Notes under the pieces: model-generated
What the model was told of the DNA's origin: nothing
The model's database searches: none
The model's input: only the letters and a program-made list of their open reading frames with translations
Position numbers and translations under genes: made by a program
Origin: Nocardia sp. BSTN01
Lineage (GTDB): Bacteria > Actinomycetota > Actinomycetes > Mycobacteriales > Mycobacteriaceae
Length of the DNA stretch: 39,111 bases
Direction: 5' to 3'
Assembly (NCBI RefSeq): GCF_015354405.1
Contig: NZ_JADKYP010000059.1
Coordinates: 1 to 39,111 of the forward strand
Shown here: one piece after another, positions 30,555-39,111 of the stretch
How positions within the stretch are numbered: the first letter of the stretch is position 1
Layout: every line of letters starts with the position of its first letter

Positions 30555-31533
30555 CCGTCCCGATATCCCGACCGGGCGCCGGGTGGTGGTGCGGTACCGC
30601 CTGCCCGAGGGTTATCCACAGCAGTTCACGGATGTGATCGGCGAACTCGTGGCACCCGATCCGGTGCAGGTCCGCACCGCCGACGGCACCGTGGTGACCA
30701 TCGCCACCGATCGGGTGGTGGCGGTGAAAGCGCTGGGCCCGCGGCCGATTCGGATCGGTGAGATCCGCGCGCTGGAAGCGGCGGCCGTCGACGGCTGGCC
30801 CGGACTCGAACGGGCCTGGTTCGACGGCTGGCTGTGCAGCATCGGCAACGGGTACACCCATCGCGCGAATTCCGCTGTGCCGCTGGGCGAATCGGGTCGC
30901 AACGCCGCGCTCGACATGCGCACGCTGCACCGTATCGGCGAGTGGTACACCGAACACGGCCTGCCGCTGCAACTTCGGCTCCCCGATCGCCTGGCGCCGG
31001 TGCCGCCGGGCTGGCTCACCTGGGGCGAGACGATGGTGCTCGGCGTCGATATCTCCACGTTCGTCCTGCCGCGGGGTCCGTCGATGGTCCGCATCGACGA
31101 GGGTCCGCATCCGGCGTGGCTGGACTTGCACCGGCACCGCGGCGAGGACACCGTCGACGTGGCCGCGCCGCTGCCGGACACCGACGTGCTCACCGCGGTC
31201 CGCGACGGTGATCTCGGTTTCGCCGCGTTGGGTCTGCCGACCCCGCTGGCGATCGGCCGCGGCGCCCTCACCACCGCCCCCGACGGCCGGCGCTGGATCG
31301 GGCTGAGCTGTCTCGCGGTCGCCGCACCACACCGCCGCCACGGCCTGGGCACCCTCGTCTGCGCCGAGCTGATCAACTGGGGCTACAAACGCGGCGCCAC
31401 CCACGCCTACGTCCAGGTGGAGGCGAACAACGCCGCGGCCCTCGCGATGTACCGGGACATGGGCTTCGTGGACCACCACACCTACCGCTACGCCGCCCCG
31501 GATCCCGACGCGGGCCGCCACCGGCGGGAGTGA
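30544..31533 (+). CDS. GNAT acetyltransferase with SH3-like N-terminal domain (Rv0428c-like)
   Basis: 329 residues. The N-terminal 65 residues ([26 protein letters not shown]) form a small beta domain like that of Rv0428c. The C-terminal third is a GNAT fold: [29 protein letters not shown] is motif A with the acetyl-CoA pyrophosphate loop (RRHGLG), followed by [20 protein letters not shown]. It may acetylate proteins or peptides; in M. tuberculosis a related protein has been called a histone-type acetyltransferase. The gene overlaps def by 11 bases; whether it has anything to do with N-terminal processing is open. Confidence 0.88.
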   Translation: MTTDRPDIPTGRRVVVRYRLPEGYPQQFTDVIGELVAPDPVQVRTADGTVVTIATDRVVAVKALGPRPIRIGEIRALEAAAVDGWPGLERAWFDGWLCSIGNGYTHRANSAVPLGESGRNAALDMRTLHRIGEWYTEHGLPLQLRLPDRLAPVPPGWLTWGETMVLGVDISTFVLPRGPSMVRIDEGPHPAWLDLHRHRGEDTVDVAAPLPDTDVLTAVRDGDLGFAALGLPTPLAIGRGALTTAPDGRRWIGLSCLAVAAPHRRHGLGTLVCAELINWGYKRGATHAYVQVEANNAAALAMYRDMGFVDHHTYRYAAPDPDAGRHRRE

Positions 31534-31543
31534 ACCGGCCGAC

Positions 31544-31549
31544 TAATCT
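31544..31549 (+). promoter_or_regulatory. -10 hexamer TAATCT, likely leaderless start of xthA
   Basis: TAATCT ends 6 bases before the xthA ATG; no ribosome site in the 22-base gap after the GNAT stop. Confidence 0.5.
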
Positions 31550-31555
31550 CGCTGC

Positions 31556-32407
31556 ATGCGGTTGGCCACCTGGAATGTGAATTCGATTCGATCTCGCGTG
31601 GATCGGGTGGTGTCGTGGCTGGACCGCGCCGATATCGATGTGCTGGCCCTGCAGGAAACCAAATGCCGCGACGACCAGTTCCCGGCCGAGCGGTTCGAGG
31701 AAGCCGGCTACGAGATCGTCCACACCGGATTCAGTCAGTGGAACGGGGTGGCGATCGCCTCGCGCGTCGGTATCGACGACGTCGAGGTCACCTTCCCGGG
31801 CCAGCCCGGATTCGACAAGGACGCCGAGGCCTCGCTGCTGAGCGCGCCGGTGGTGGAGGCCCGGGCGATCGGCGCGACCTGCGGCGGCGTCCGGGTGTGG
31901 AGCCTGTACGTACCCAACGGGCGCACGCTGACCGATCCGCACTACACCTACAAGTTGGAATGGCTTGCGGCCCTGCGTGATTCCGGGAAGGCGTGGCTGC
32001 GGGCCGATCCGTCGGCGCAGATCGCGCTGTGCGGCGACTGGAATATCGCCCCCACCGACGACGACGTGTGGTCGCCGGAATTCTTCGCGCACAAGACGCA
32101 CACCTCGGCGCCGGAACGTGCCGCGTTCGAGGCCGTCGTGGCGGCGGGCTTCACCGATGTGATGCGCCCGTTCGCCCCCGGTCCGGGTGTCTACACCTAC
32201 TGGGACTACACCCAGCTTCGTTTTCCGCGCAAGGAAGGTATGCGCATCGATTTCGTCCTCGCCTCACCCGCGCTGAGCGCCCGCGCCGCCGACGCCGGGG
32301 TCGATCGCGAGGAGCGAAAAGGCAAGGGCGCCAGCGATCACGCGCCCGTGGTGGTCGAATTCTCGGAGCAGCAGACCGGGCCGGAGGTCAGCTCTGCCGG
32401 GTCTTGA
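31556..32407 (+). CDS. xthA: Exodeoxyribonuclease III
   Basis: 283 residues. An exonuclease-endonuclease-phosphatase fold with all catalytic blocks: MRLATWNVNSIRSRV, LQETKCRDDQFP (metal-binding Glu), GDWNIAPTDDDVW (Asp/Asn), RIDFVLASPAL and KGASDHAPVVVEF (catalytic His). It repairs abasic sites and 3'-blocked ends in DNA. It follows def and the GNAT gene on the same strand. The last 20 bases overlap the end of the convergent membrane-protein gene. Confidence 0.95.
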   Translation: MRLATWNVNSIRSRVDRVVSWLDRADIDVLALQETKCRDDQFPAERFEEAGYEIVHTGFSQWNGVAIASRVGIDDVEVTFPGQPGFDKDAEASLLSAPVVEARAIGATCGGVRVWSLYVPNGRTLTDPHYTYKLEWLAALRDSGKAWLRADPSAQIALCGDWNIAPTDDDVWSPEFFAHKTHTSAPERAAFEAVVAAGFTDVMRPFAPGPGVYTYWDYTQLRFPRKEGMRIDFVLASPALSARAADAGVDREERKGKGASDHAPVVVEFSEQQTGPEVSSAGS

Positions 32408-33026
32408 TGGCGTCGTGGGAGATGTAGACGTCGTAGCTGCCGGGCATCGCGATCACCGCGTTGCCGTATGCCGAGCGGATGAACGGTTCGGTGTACCAGC
32501 TGTGATCGCGCATATCGGTGAAGAAGTCACCGTCGCCACCGTTCAGCATCGTCTGGTGCTGACTCACCGCGGCACCGTCGAGCCGCTGCCCGTAGAGCCG
32601 GGTCACCTTGTAGCCGGAATGGAAGCCGAGCGCGTTGACCCACGGCTCCAATTCCACGATATCGGCCTGTAGTACCCACAGATCGCCCTCGATCCGATAG
32701 GTCTGGTGGGTCTCGTCGTGATGGCCGTCGCCGTAGAGGGTGAGCTCCACATCGAGAGTATGGTCGTGGCCCGCAACGCTTTTCACGACGACGTGTGCGG
32801 CCTTCACCTCACCGGTCAGCCCGAGGTAGGTCTGCAGCAGCGTCACCGCCCACAGCAGGACGACTGCCACCAGCAGCACCACCAGCCCGCTCGCGCCGCG
32901 CCCGATATGCCTGCGCCAGCCCGCTTTCCGGGCGCGGATGACGGCCGTGACCAGCATCGCGATCGCGACGACGAAGAGCACCGCCAGCAATGCCTGGATC
33001 CAGCCGAAGGCCATCGGGAACACCAT
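32388..33026 (-). CDS. Membrane protein with extracytoplasmic domain (Rv0426c-like position)
   Basis: 212 residues. Two N-terminal helices (WIQALLAVLFVVAIAMLVTAVI and GLVVLLVAVVLLWAVTLLQTYL) are followed by a 145-residue domain. Its strands include THQTYRIEGDLWVLQADIVELEPWVNALGFHSGYKVTRL, and it ends YISHDAIKTRQS. I do not know a characterised family. The ATG at 33026 is likely; TACAAC, a poor -10, ends 7 bases upstream. It overlaps xthA tail to tail by 20 bases, so the two transcripts are antisense to each other at their 3' ends. Confidence 0.8.
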   Translation of the reverse strand: MVFPMAFGWIQALLAVLFVVAIAMLVTAVIRARKAGWRRHIGRGASGLVVLLVAVVLLWAVTLLQTYLGLTGEVKAAHVVVKSVAGHDHTLDVELTLYGDGHHDETHQTYRIEGDLWVLQADIVELEPWVNALGFHSGYKVTRLYGQRLDGAAVSQHQTMLNGGDGDFFTDMRDHSWYTEPFIRSAYGNAVIAMPGSYDVYISHDAIKTRQS

Positions 33027-33083
33027 GCCGACAGTTGTACCCGCATTCGGGTACCGCACGCGGGCGAGTCGGACACGAAGACG

Positions 33084-33117
33084 CCACGGCCGGCCGGGTT
33101 TTCCCGGCCGGCCGTGG
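33084..33117. terminator. Strong hairpin terminator downstream of the fadE gene
   Basis: A perfect 15-base stem (33084-33098 with 33103-33117) around a TTTT loop, 21 bases past the acyl-CoA dehydrogenase stop. No U-tract follows. It should stop fadE transcripts before they enter the membrane-protein gene on the same strand. Confidence 0.75.
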
Positions 33118-33138
33118 GCGCGGTGCGAGCTCTTCGGC

Positions 33139-34965
33139 CTAGAAGGCGCCCTCCTCCAACTGCATGATGTCGGTGTCGAGGTTCTCCACCACGGCCCGCA
33201 CACCACTGAGCAGCGGCAGCTGGTTCTTGGCGAACCACGATGCGACACCGACCTTTCCGGTGTAGAACAGCCGATCCTTCTCCGACGGCTGTCCGGCCAG
33301 CGCGGCCTGCGCGACCTGAGCCTGCGCGAGCAGCCGCCAGCCGATGACGAGATCGCCCACGGCATGCAGGAAACGCACCGAACCCAGGCCGACCTTGTAA
33401 ATCTCCTCCGGCGTCTGCGCGGCGGCCACCAGATAACCGGTGAGCGTGGTCGCCATCGCCTGCACATCCGCGAGCGCGGCGCCCAGCAGCGTCTTCTCCG
33501 CCTTCAGGGTGTCGGACTCGCTCTCGGCGAACTGCTGGATCAGCCCGGCGACATGCCCCAGCGCCACGCCCTTGTCGCGAACGATCTTGCGGAAGAAGAA
33601 GTCCTGCGCCTGGATCGCGGTCGTACCCTCGTACAGCGAGTCGATCTTCACGTCGCGGATGTACTGCTCGATCGGGTAGTCCTGCAGATATCCCGATCCG
33701 CCGAGGGTCTGCAGCGACTCGGTGAGGGTTTCGTACGCCCGTTCCGAGGCGACGCCCTTGACGATCGGCAGCAGCAGGTCGTTGACCCGCGCGGCGGTAT
33801 CGGGGTCGGCGCCGAAATTCGCCTGTGCCACATCGTCGTTCTGGTACGCCGCGGTGTACAGGTAGAGCGCACGCAGGCCCTCCGCATAGGACTTCTGCAG
33901 CGCCAGGCTGCGCCGCACGTCCGGGTGGTGGGTGATGGTGACGCGTGGGGCGGCCTTGTCGGCCATCTGGGTCAGGTCGGCGCCCTGGACGCGAGACTTC
34001 GCGTACTCCAGTGCGTTCAGGTATCCGGTGGACAGCGTGCCCGCCGACAGCACGCCGACCATCATGCGCGCGTTCTCGATGACCTTGAACATCTGGGCGA
34101 TGCCGTTGTGCACATCGCCGACCAGGTAACCGATCGCGGGCTTGTCGCCGCCGTAGGTCAACTCGCAGGTGGGCGAGGACTTGATGCCCATCTTGTGTTC
34201 GAGATTGGTCACCAGCACGCCGTTGCGCTCGCCCAATTCCATTGTCTGCGAGTCGAACAGGTACTTCGGCACCACGAACAGCGACAGGCCCTTGGTACCC
34301 GGGCCGGCGCCCTCGGGCCGCGCCAGGGTGAGGTGGAAGATGTTGTCGGCGGTATCGCCGACGTCACCGCCGGAGATGAAACGCTTCACACCTTCGATGT
34401 GCCAGGTGCCGTCGGGCTGCTGGACGGCCTTGGTGCGGCCCATGCCGACATCGGATCCGGCATCGGGTTCGGTGAGCACCATCGTTCCGCCCCAGCGGTT
34501 TTCCCAGGCGTGCTCGGCCCACCGGCGCTGTTCCTCGGTGCCCTCGCGATAGAGCACCTGGTGCATGAGCGGGCCCATGTTGAAGAAGCTGGCCGAATTG
34601 TTCGCCGCGACAAGCATTTCCTGAGTCGCCCAGATCAGCGGCGACGGGGCGTCGACGCCGCCCATCTCCTCGGGCATGCCCAGCCCGGACCAGCCGGCCT
34701 CGTTGACCGCCGCGACCGTCTTGCGCAGCGGGTCGGGCACGACGACCTCGTGCGCGGCGGCATCGAACGAGATCGGATTGCGATCGGCGTCGACGAACGA
34801 TTCGGCTACCGGCCCCTCGGCCAACCGCTGCACCTCGGTGAGCATTCCGCGTGCGGTTTCGGTATCCAGATCGCCGTACGCGCCGGCCTCCAGCAGCGCG
34901 CCGATCCCCAACACCTCGAACAAGTTGAACTCGATATCCCGAATGTTCGCCTTGTAGTGCGACAC
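33139..34965 (-). CDS. fadE5: Acyl-CoA dehydrogenase, FadE5 type
   Basis: 608 residues, matching mycobacterial FadE5 in length and almost motif by motif. The start is [19 protein letters not shown], then [14 protein letters not shown] (FAD/substrate site), [18 protein letters not shown], and [20 protein letters not shown] with the catalytic-base Glu near 446. The end is [13 protein letters not shown]. FadE5 oxidises short- to long-chain acyl-CoAs at the first step of beta-oxidation. The extra C-terminal domain of about 150 residues is the feature of this subfamily. The GTG start has AGGAGG 8 bases upstream. No other beta-oxidation gene adjoins it. Confidence 0.92.
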   Translation of the reverse strand: MSHYKANIRDIEFNLFEVLGIGALLEAGAYGDLDTETARGMLTEVQRLAEGPVAESFVDADRNPISFDAAAHEVVVPDPLRKTVAAVNEAGWSGLGMPEEMGGVDAPSPLIWATQEMLVAANNSASFFNMGPLMHQVLYREGTEEQRRWAEHAWENRWGGTMVLTEPDAGSDVGMGRTKAVQQPDGTWHIEGVKRFISGGDVGDTADNIFHLTLARPEGAGPGTKGLSLFVVPKYLFDSQTMELGERNGVLVTNLEHKMGIKSSPTCELTYGGDKPAIGYLVGDVHNGIAQMFKVIENARMMVGVLSAGTLSTGYLNALEYAKSRVQGADLTQMADKAAPRVTITHHPDVRRSLALQKSYAEGLRALYLYTAAYQNDDVAQANFGADPDTAARVNDLLLPIVKGVASERAYETLTESLQTLGGSGYLQDYPIEQYIRDVKIDSLYEGTTAIQAQDFFFRKIVRDKGVALGHVAGLIQQFAESESDTLKAEKTLLGAALADVQAMATTLTGYLVAAAQTPEEIYKVGLGSVRFLHAVGDLVIGWRLLAQAQVAQAALAGQPSEKDRLFYTGKVGVASWFAKNQLPLLSGVRAVVENLDTDIMQLEEGAF

Positions 34966-35027
34966 GCTCAGGGCCTCCTAGCCGTCGTGGGATGTTCTCC
35001 GTCGGAGGTTGCCGTACCCGGGTTCAC

Positions 35028-35041
35028 TTACGCAACCGTAA
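35028..35041. promoter_or_regulatory. TTACG-N4-CGTAA palindrome between fadE5 and tetR
   Basis: A perfect 5-base inverted repeat with a 4-base spacer, 62 bases upstream of fadE5 in the 289-base divergent gap (34966-35254). A flanking GGTTGC (35008-35013) pairs with GCAACC (35032-35037). Candidate operator for the divergent TetR. The rest of the gap shows only the tetR -10. Confidence 0.4.
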
Positions 35042-35241
35042 CCGGCCGAGACTAGAGAATTCGGGGTAACTTATGCGGGCGGACCAGTCCATCCGCGATT
35101 CACTTTCCTCAATCGTGCGCCGCGTCGCGGAGATTTGCTCGGAATATGCTCGCATCCGATATCCGCGATCGGCCGGACCCGGCCCGCCCACCTGCCCGGT
35201 AGCGGCACGATGCGACCGGCATAATCGGCCTCTACCACTGC

Positions 35242-35247
35242 TATCTT
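35242..35247 (+). promoter_or_regulatory. -10 hexamer TATCTT, likely leaderless start of tetR
   Basis: TATCTT ends 7 bases before the ATG at 35255; no ribosome site. This favours the ATG over the TTG start 9 bases upstream, which would overlap the hexamer. Confidence 0.5.
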
Positions 35248-35254
35248 GTTCGCC

Positions 35255-35881
35255 ATGGCTTCGGAATCCGCGGTGCGACCGCGTCAACGGGCCCAGCATC
35301 TCGGCCCCGAACGCCGACGCCCGCAGGTTCTGGACGCGGCGCTGCGCATCGCGGCGGACGAGGGCATCGCGGCCGTCACCATCGCCGCCGTGGCCGAACG
35401 CCTGGCCGTGACCCGGCCGGTGGTCTACGCCTGCTTCGCCGACCGCGTCGAACTCATCAACGCCCTGATCCAGCGCGAGGAGGGGCTGCTGCTGGCCGGG
35501 ATCATGGATGCCCTGCCACCGCGCCGGGTCGAGGCCGACGAAGAGGTCTTCATCGAGGGCTTCCGCGCCCTGCTGGAGACCGTCTCCAAACGTCCCGACA
35601 CCTGGAAACTGCTGCACGGCAATCCCGATCCGGCGGTGGCGAGTTCGTTCGGGCGCGGGCGCAGCTTCGCGGTCGAGCGGTGCACCCGCCGGCTGCGGCC
35701 CACCCTGGAGGCGTGGGGAACCGTCGACGCGGAGCGCAAACTGCCCGCGCTGGTGGAGCTGTGGGTATCCGCCGGTGAGGGCGCGGTGCGCACACTGGTG
35801 ACCGAGGGCGACACGTGGACGCCGCAGGATCTGGGCGCCTTCGTCGGCGCGGCGGTCTACCGGGCGCTGCGCTCGGCCTGA
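35255..35881 (+). CDS. TetR-family transcriptional regulator
   Basis: 208 residues. The DNA-binding domain at about 20-70 reads RPQVLDAALRIAADEGIAAVTIAAVAERLAVTRPVVYACFADRVELI. The all-helical ligand domain follows (VFIEGFRALLETVSKRPDTWKLL). It is divergent from fadE5 and 125 bases upstream of the homogentisate genes on the same strand, so it could control either. The divergent fadE5 with a palindrome between is the better bet. Confidence 0.88.
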   Translation: MASESAVRPRQRAQHLGPERRRPQVLDAALRIAADEGIAAVTIAAVAERLAVTRPVVYACFADRVELINALIQREEGLLLAGIMDALPPRRVEADEEVFIEGFRALLETVSKRPDTWKLLHGNPDPAVASSFGRGRSFAVERCTRRLRPTLEAWGTVDAERKLPALVELWVSAGEGAVRTLVTEGDTWTPQDLGAFVGAAVYRALRSA

Positions 35882-35956
35882 GCGACTGCCGCGAAACCGC
35901 CGCTCGACTGGTTGATCTGCCGATGAAAGTCCGCACTCTCCGGCAATCGGTCTAGC

Positions 35957-35962
35957 TAAAAT
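35957..35962 (+). promoter_or_regulatory. -10 hexamer TAAAAT for hmgA-fahA
   Basis: TAAAAT in the 125-base gap after tetR, about 45 bases before hmgA, without a clear -35. It suggests the homogentisate genes are transcribed on their own. Confidence 0.45.
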
Positions 35963-36006
35963 GGGAATCGGCGTCCATTCGACCAGCGACCCGGCGGGAG
36001 AGCGGT

Positions 36007-37215
36007 ATGGCGTTCTATCGGCAACTGGGTTTCCTACCGCCGAAGCGGCACACCCAGCATCGTGACGAACGGGGGCAGCTGCTCTACGAGGAGCTGATGG
36101 GCGAGGAAGGCTTCACCGGGGACTCGTCGCTGCTGTATCACCGCAACCTGCCGCCGGCGATCGTCGACTCCTCCGCGTGGCGGCCGCCGAATTCGCGGAC
36201 CGTGCCGAACCATCCGCTGCGGCACCGGCACCTGCGGCTGCACGAACTGTTCCCCGAGTCCGTGCTCGCGCAGACCGATGTCGTGACGGGCCGCCGTCTG
36301 ATCCTCGGCAACGACGACGTGCGGATCTCCTATGTGGCGGCGCTGCGGGAATCCCCCTTGTACCGCAACGCGATCGGTGACGAACTGGTCTACGTCGAAT
36401 CCGGATCGGGCGTGGTGGATACCGTCTTCGGGCGGCTGCCGGTGCACGCGGGCGATCACGTGCTGCTGCCGCGGGCGACCACGCATCGCTGGCGGCCGCA
36501 GGGACCGGAACCGCTGCGCGGTTACGTCATCGAGGCGACCGGACACATCACCGCCCCGAAGCGGTATCTGTCCGCATTCGGCCAATTCCTGGAGAATTCG
36601 CCGTACTGCGAGCGGGATCTGCACGGTCCGGCCGAACCGCTGCAGGAGTCCGGCACCGAGGTCGAGGTGCTGGTGAAACATCGGCCCGGCGCCGAAATAC
36701 TCGGCACCCGAATGGTGTACGCCGATCACCCGTTCGACGTGGTGGGCTGGGACGGCTGCCTGTACCCGTACCGGTTCGATATCGCCGATTTCGAGCCGAT
36801 CACCGGCCGTGTTCATCAGCCACCCCCGGTGCATCAGGCCTTCGCGGGCACCAACTTCGTGATCTGCGATTTCGTTCCCCGCAAGGTCGACTACCACCCG
36901 CTGTCGATTCCGGTGCCCTACTACCACTCCAATGTCGACTCCGACGAGATCCTGTTCTACTGCGGTGGAAACTACGAAGCCCGCCGCGGTTCCGGTATCG
37001 GACCGGGTTCGATCTCGGTGCATCCGGGCGGATATGCGCACGGTCCGCAGCCGGGCGCCTACGAACGCAGTATCGGCGTGGAATTCTTCGACGAACTGGC
37101 GGTGATGGTCGATACCTTCCGTCCGCTGGGGCTCGGCGAGGGCGCCCTGGCCTGCGAGGATCCGGACTACGCGTGGACCTGGTCGGGGCGCGGGCCGAGC
37201 TCGGAGCGGGCGTGA
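36007..37215 (+). CDS. hmgA: Homogentisate 1,2-dioxygenase
   Basis: 402 residues, slightly shorter than the roughly 430 of proteobacterial enzymes. Cupin fold with the Fe2+ ligands in YYHSNVDSDEILFYCGGNYE (His near 306, Glu after it) and SVHPGGYAHGPQPGAYE (His near 345). It opens the homogentisate ring to maleylacetoacetate in tyrosine and phenylalanine breakdown. The N-terminus (FYRQLGFLPPKRHTQHR) matches actinobacterial forms. GGGAG lies 8 bases before the ATG. The stop overlaps the fahA start by 4 bases (GTGA), so both enzymes are coupled. Confidence 0.93.
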   Translation: MAFYRQLGFLPPKRHTQHRDERGQLLYEELMGEEGFTGDSSLLYHRNLPPAIVDSSAWRPPNSRTVPNHPLRHRHLRLHELFPESVLAQTDVVTGRRLILGNDDVRISYVAALRESPLYRNAIGDELVYVESGSGVVDTVFGRLPVHAGDHVLLPRATTHRWRPQGPEPLRGYVIEATGHITAPKRYLSAFGQFLENSPYCERDLHGPAEPLQESGTEVEVLVKHRPGAEILGTRMVYADHPFDVVGWDGCLYPYRFDIADFEPITGRVHQPPPVHQAFAGTNFVICDFVPRKVDYHPLSIPVPYYHSNVDSDEILFYCGGNYEARRGSGIGPGSISVHPGGYAHGPQPGAYERSIGVEFFDELAVMVDTFRPLGLGEGALACEDPDYAWTWSGRGPSSERA

Positions 37216-38402
37216 ACGCGAGGGTGCGGTTGCACGTGGCCGACGACGACCCCTTCGGACCGGACAACCTGCCGTACGGAGTCTTCGCACCATCCGGCGG
37301 GCCGTTCCGCGTCGGCGTCCGGCTCGGCGTGCAGGTGCTGGATATCGCTGCGCTGCTGGATGATTCGATCTTCACACAACCGACTCTGAACGGCTTCCTC
37401 GCGCAGGGTCCGGTCCGCTGGCACAGCGTACGCGAACGGTTACGGGAAGCCGTGCGCGGTCCGCTGCCCACCGAAGCGATACATTCGCTGGATTCGGTGC
37501 GGCTGACGTTGCCGATATCCATCGGCGACTACGTGGACTTCTACGCCAGTATCGACCACGCCACCCGGCTGGGCGGCTTCCTGCGGCCGAACGGTGCAGC
37601 GCTGCTGCCGAATTGGCGTCATCTGCCGGTCGGCTATCACGGACGTGCGGGCAGCGTGGTGGTCTCCGGCACGCCGGTGCGGCGGCCGTGCGGACAGATT
37701 CGAACCGGCACGGCGACACCGACTTTCGCACCCTCGCGACGGCTGGATATCGAGGCCGAACTCGGCTTCGTGGTCGGCGTGGGATCCGAACTCGGCATAC
37801 CGGTCCCGGTCGACGACTTCGCCGACCACGTCTTCGGCGTCGCGCTGGTGAACGACTGGTCCGCCCGCGATATCCAGGCCTGGGAGGGACAGCCGCTCGG
37901 TCCCTTCCTCGGCAAATCGTTCGCCACCTCCGCCGCCGCGTGGATCACGCCGCTCGCCGCCCTGGAGGCGGCACGGGTGCCGCTACCCGGACAGGAGCCG
38001 GAACCGCTGGATTATCTTCGGGGACAGCAGAATTGGGGCCTCGATATCGATATCCGGGTGTGCTGGAACGGGGTGGAGGTCAGTGCCCCGCCCTACCGGA
38101 CCATGTACTGGTCCCCGGCGCAGATGCTGGCTCACCTGACCGTCAACGGCGCCGGTACCCGCCCGGGCGATCTGTTCGCCTCGGGCACCGTCTCCGGCCC
38201 GCTGCGGCGGCAGAGCGGATCCTTCATCGAACTATCGGCCGACGGGACCGAACCCGTCGATGTCGGCGGTTCGCCGCGCACCTTCCTCGCCGACGGGGAC
38301 ACCGTCGTCATCACCGCCACCGCGCCGGGCCCGGCCGGCGGACGGATCGAACTGGGTGAGGTTCGCGGGCAGATCCTGCCCGCCTGGTTCGAGGGGCAGT
38401 GA
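37212..38402 (+). CDS. fahA: Fumarylacetoacetase
   Basis: 396 residues. The FAH fold is clear: the N-terminal FAH domain has DNLPYGVFAPSG, then DYVDFYASIDHATRLG with catalytic His, LPVGYHGRAGSVVVSGTPV, the metal-binding DIEAELGFVVG (about 179) and VNDWSARDIQAWEGQPLGPFLGKSF (about 213), and SASFIEL-like SGSFIELSADG near the end. It cleaves fumarylacetoacetate to fumarate and acetoacetate, the last step of tyrosine breakdown. The GTG at 37212 is chosen for its GGAG 5 bases upstream and its coupling with hmgA. No maleylacetoacetate isomerase gene lies in between. Confidence 0.93.
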   Translation: MNARVRLHVADDDPFGPDNLPYGVFAPSGGPFRVGVRLGVQVLDIAALLDDSIFTQPTLNGFLAQGPVRWHSVRERLREAVRGPLPTEAIHSLDSVRLTLPISIGDYVDFYASIDHATRLGGFLRPNGAALLPNWRHLPVGYHGRAGSVVVSGTPVRRPCGQIRTGTATPTFAPSRRLDIEAELGFVVGVGSELGIPVPVDDFADHVFGVALVNDWSARDIQAWEGQPLGPFLGKSFATSAAAWITPLAALEAARVPLPGQEPEPLDYLRGQQNWGLDIDIRVCWNGVEVSAPPYRTMYWSPAQMLAHLTVNGAGTRPGDLFASGTVSGPLRRQSGSFIELSADGTEPVDVGGSPRTFLADGDTVVITATAPGPAGGRIELGEVRGQILPAWFEGQ

Positions 38403-38422
38403 CGCGCCCGACAGTCGCGCGG

Positions 38423-38428
38423 TACTCT
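38423..38428 (+). promoter_or_regulatory. -10 hexamer TACTCT for thiC
   Basis: TACTCT lies 20 bases after the fahA stop and about 25 before the riboswitch aptamer. No convincing -35. Confidence 0.4.
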
Positions 38429-38452
38429 CGGCCGGGTACCACATCGTGCCAA

Positions 38453-38553
38453 CGGGGGCTCGCACCAGCGGGCTGAGAGGACGGCTAGCCCATTCGGGCG
38501 GTTCAGGGCCGTCGACCGTACGAACCTGACCGGGTAATGCCGGCGTAGGGAGG
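38453..38553 (+). promoter_or_regulatory. TPP riboswitch (THI element) of thiC
   Basis: All conserved aptamer parts are present: GGGGGCTC near 38454, GGCTGAGAGG (38470-38479), a P3 extension closed by ACGGC/GCCGT with an inner GCCC-ATTC-GGGC hairpin, and GAACCTGACCGGGTAATGCC followed by GGCGTAGGGA (38522-38551). The ribosome site GGGAGG (38548-38553) overlaps the conserved 3' end, and no terminator hairpin follows. Control is therefore most likely at translation: TPP binding closes the 3' end and hides the site. Confidence 0.95.
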
Positions 38554-38558
38554 ATTGA

Positions 38559-39111
<553 letters not shown>

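Noticed and set aside
36034-37293. A 419-codon minus-strand frame opposite hmgA
   Set aside because: Shadow of hmgA; no domain and no ribosome site.

Overview
The window is chromosomal DNA from a high-GC actinomycete of the order Mycobacteriales, most likely Nocardia or a close relative. This rests on the mycobacterial-type GroEL2 N-terminus, the ClpC2-, FadE5- and SodC-like proteins, the many GTG/TTG starts, the TANNNT-type promoters placed right in front of start codons, and gene order. From memory, the order groEL2 ... psd, pssA, Cdc48-like ATPase ... carboxylate-amine ligase, sodC, LytR_C protein, DUF3263 protein, def, GNAT, xthA, membrane protein ... thiC matches the M. tuberculosis Rv0440 to Rv0423c stretch. 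Here it is interrupted by several blocks of extra genes. No rRNA, tRNA, CRISPR array, transposase or integrase was recognised.

Left part (1-8400, mostly minus strand): the 5' end of groEL2 with two CIRCE operators over its promoter; a small unknown protein; a ClpC2-type protein with a proline-rich repeat tail and a twin-palindrome operator; an ECF41-type sigma factor upstream of an FAD oxidoreductase; two small lipoproteins that share a GLRRN motif; and a two-gene signalling operon. In that operon a response regulator is fused to a thioredoxin-reductase-like flavoprotein that lacks the redox CxxC, and it sits 9 bases upstream of a soluble histidine kinase with a cNMP-fold sensor. This pair is the most unusual system in the window.

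Middle (8500-24800): a SRPBCC protein, a SIMPL lipoprotein, a stand-alone FabH-type ketosynthase, a GlsB/YeaQ membrane protein, and the phospholipid genes psd-pssA followed by a two-ring Cdc48-like ATPase whose first ring has damaged Walker motifs. A polytopic membrane protein comes next. Then comes a complete Mrp Na+/H+ antiporter operon (mrpA with fused MrpB, then C, D, E, F, G), in which every junction is a 4-base ATGA overlap. A PAP2-family membrane protein converges on it, 5 bases away.

Right part (24800-39111): an alpha/beta-hydrolase gene cut off before its nucleophile abuts a DUF2236/MpaB-type oxygenase. A divergent TetR gene follows, and the shared promoter region carries two TGGTG-N8-CACCA palindromes. 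After this comes the conserved block: carboxylate-amine ligase, zinc-loop-deficient SodC, LytR_C protein, DUF3263, peptide deformylase, GNAT, exonuclease III and a membrane protein. Then come a FadE5-type acyl-CoA dehydrogenase with a divergent TetR gene, a two-gene homogentisate pathway (hmgA-fahA), and thiC behind a TPP riboswitch whose 3' end overlaps the ribosome binding site.

At least nine genes lack a Shine-Dalgarno sequence and instead have a TANNNT hexamer 5-8 bases before the start codon. This points to widespread leaderless transcription and helps fix the starts. All product names are by recognition of motifs and remembered family sequences; no searches were run.
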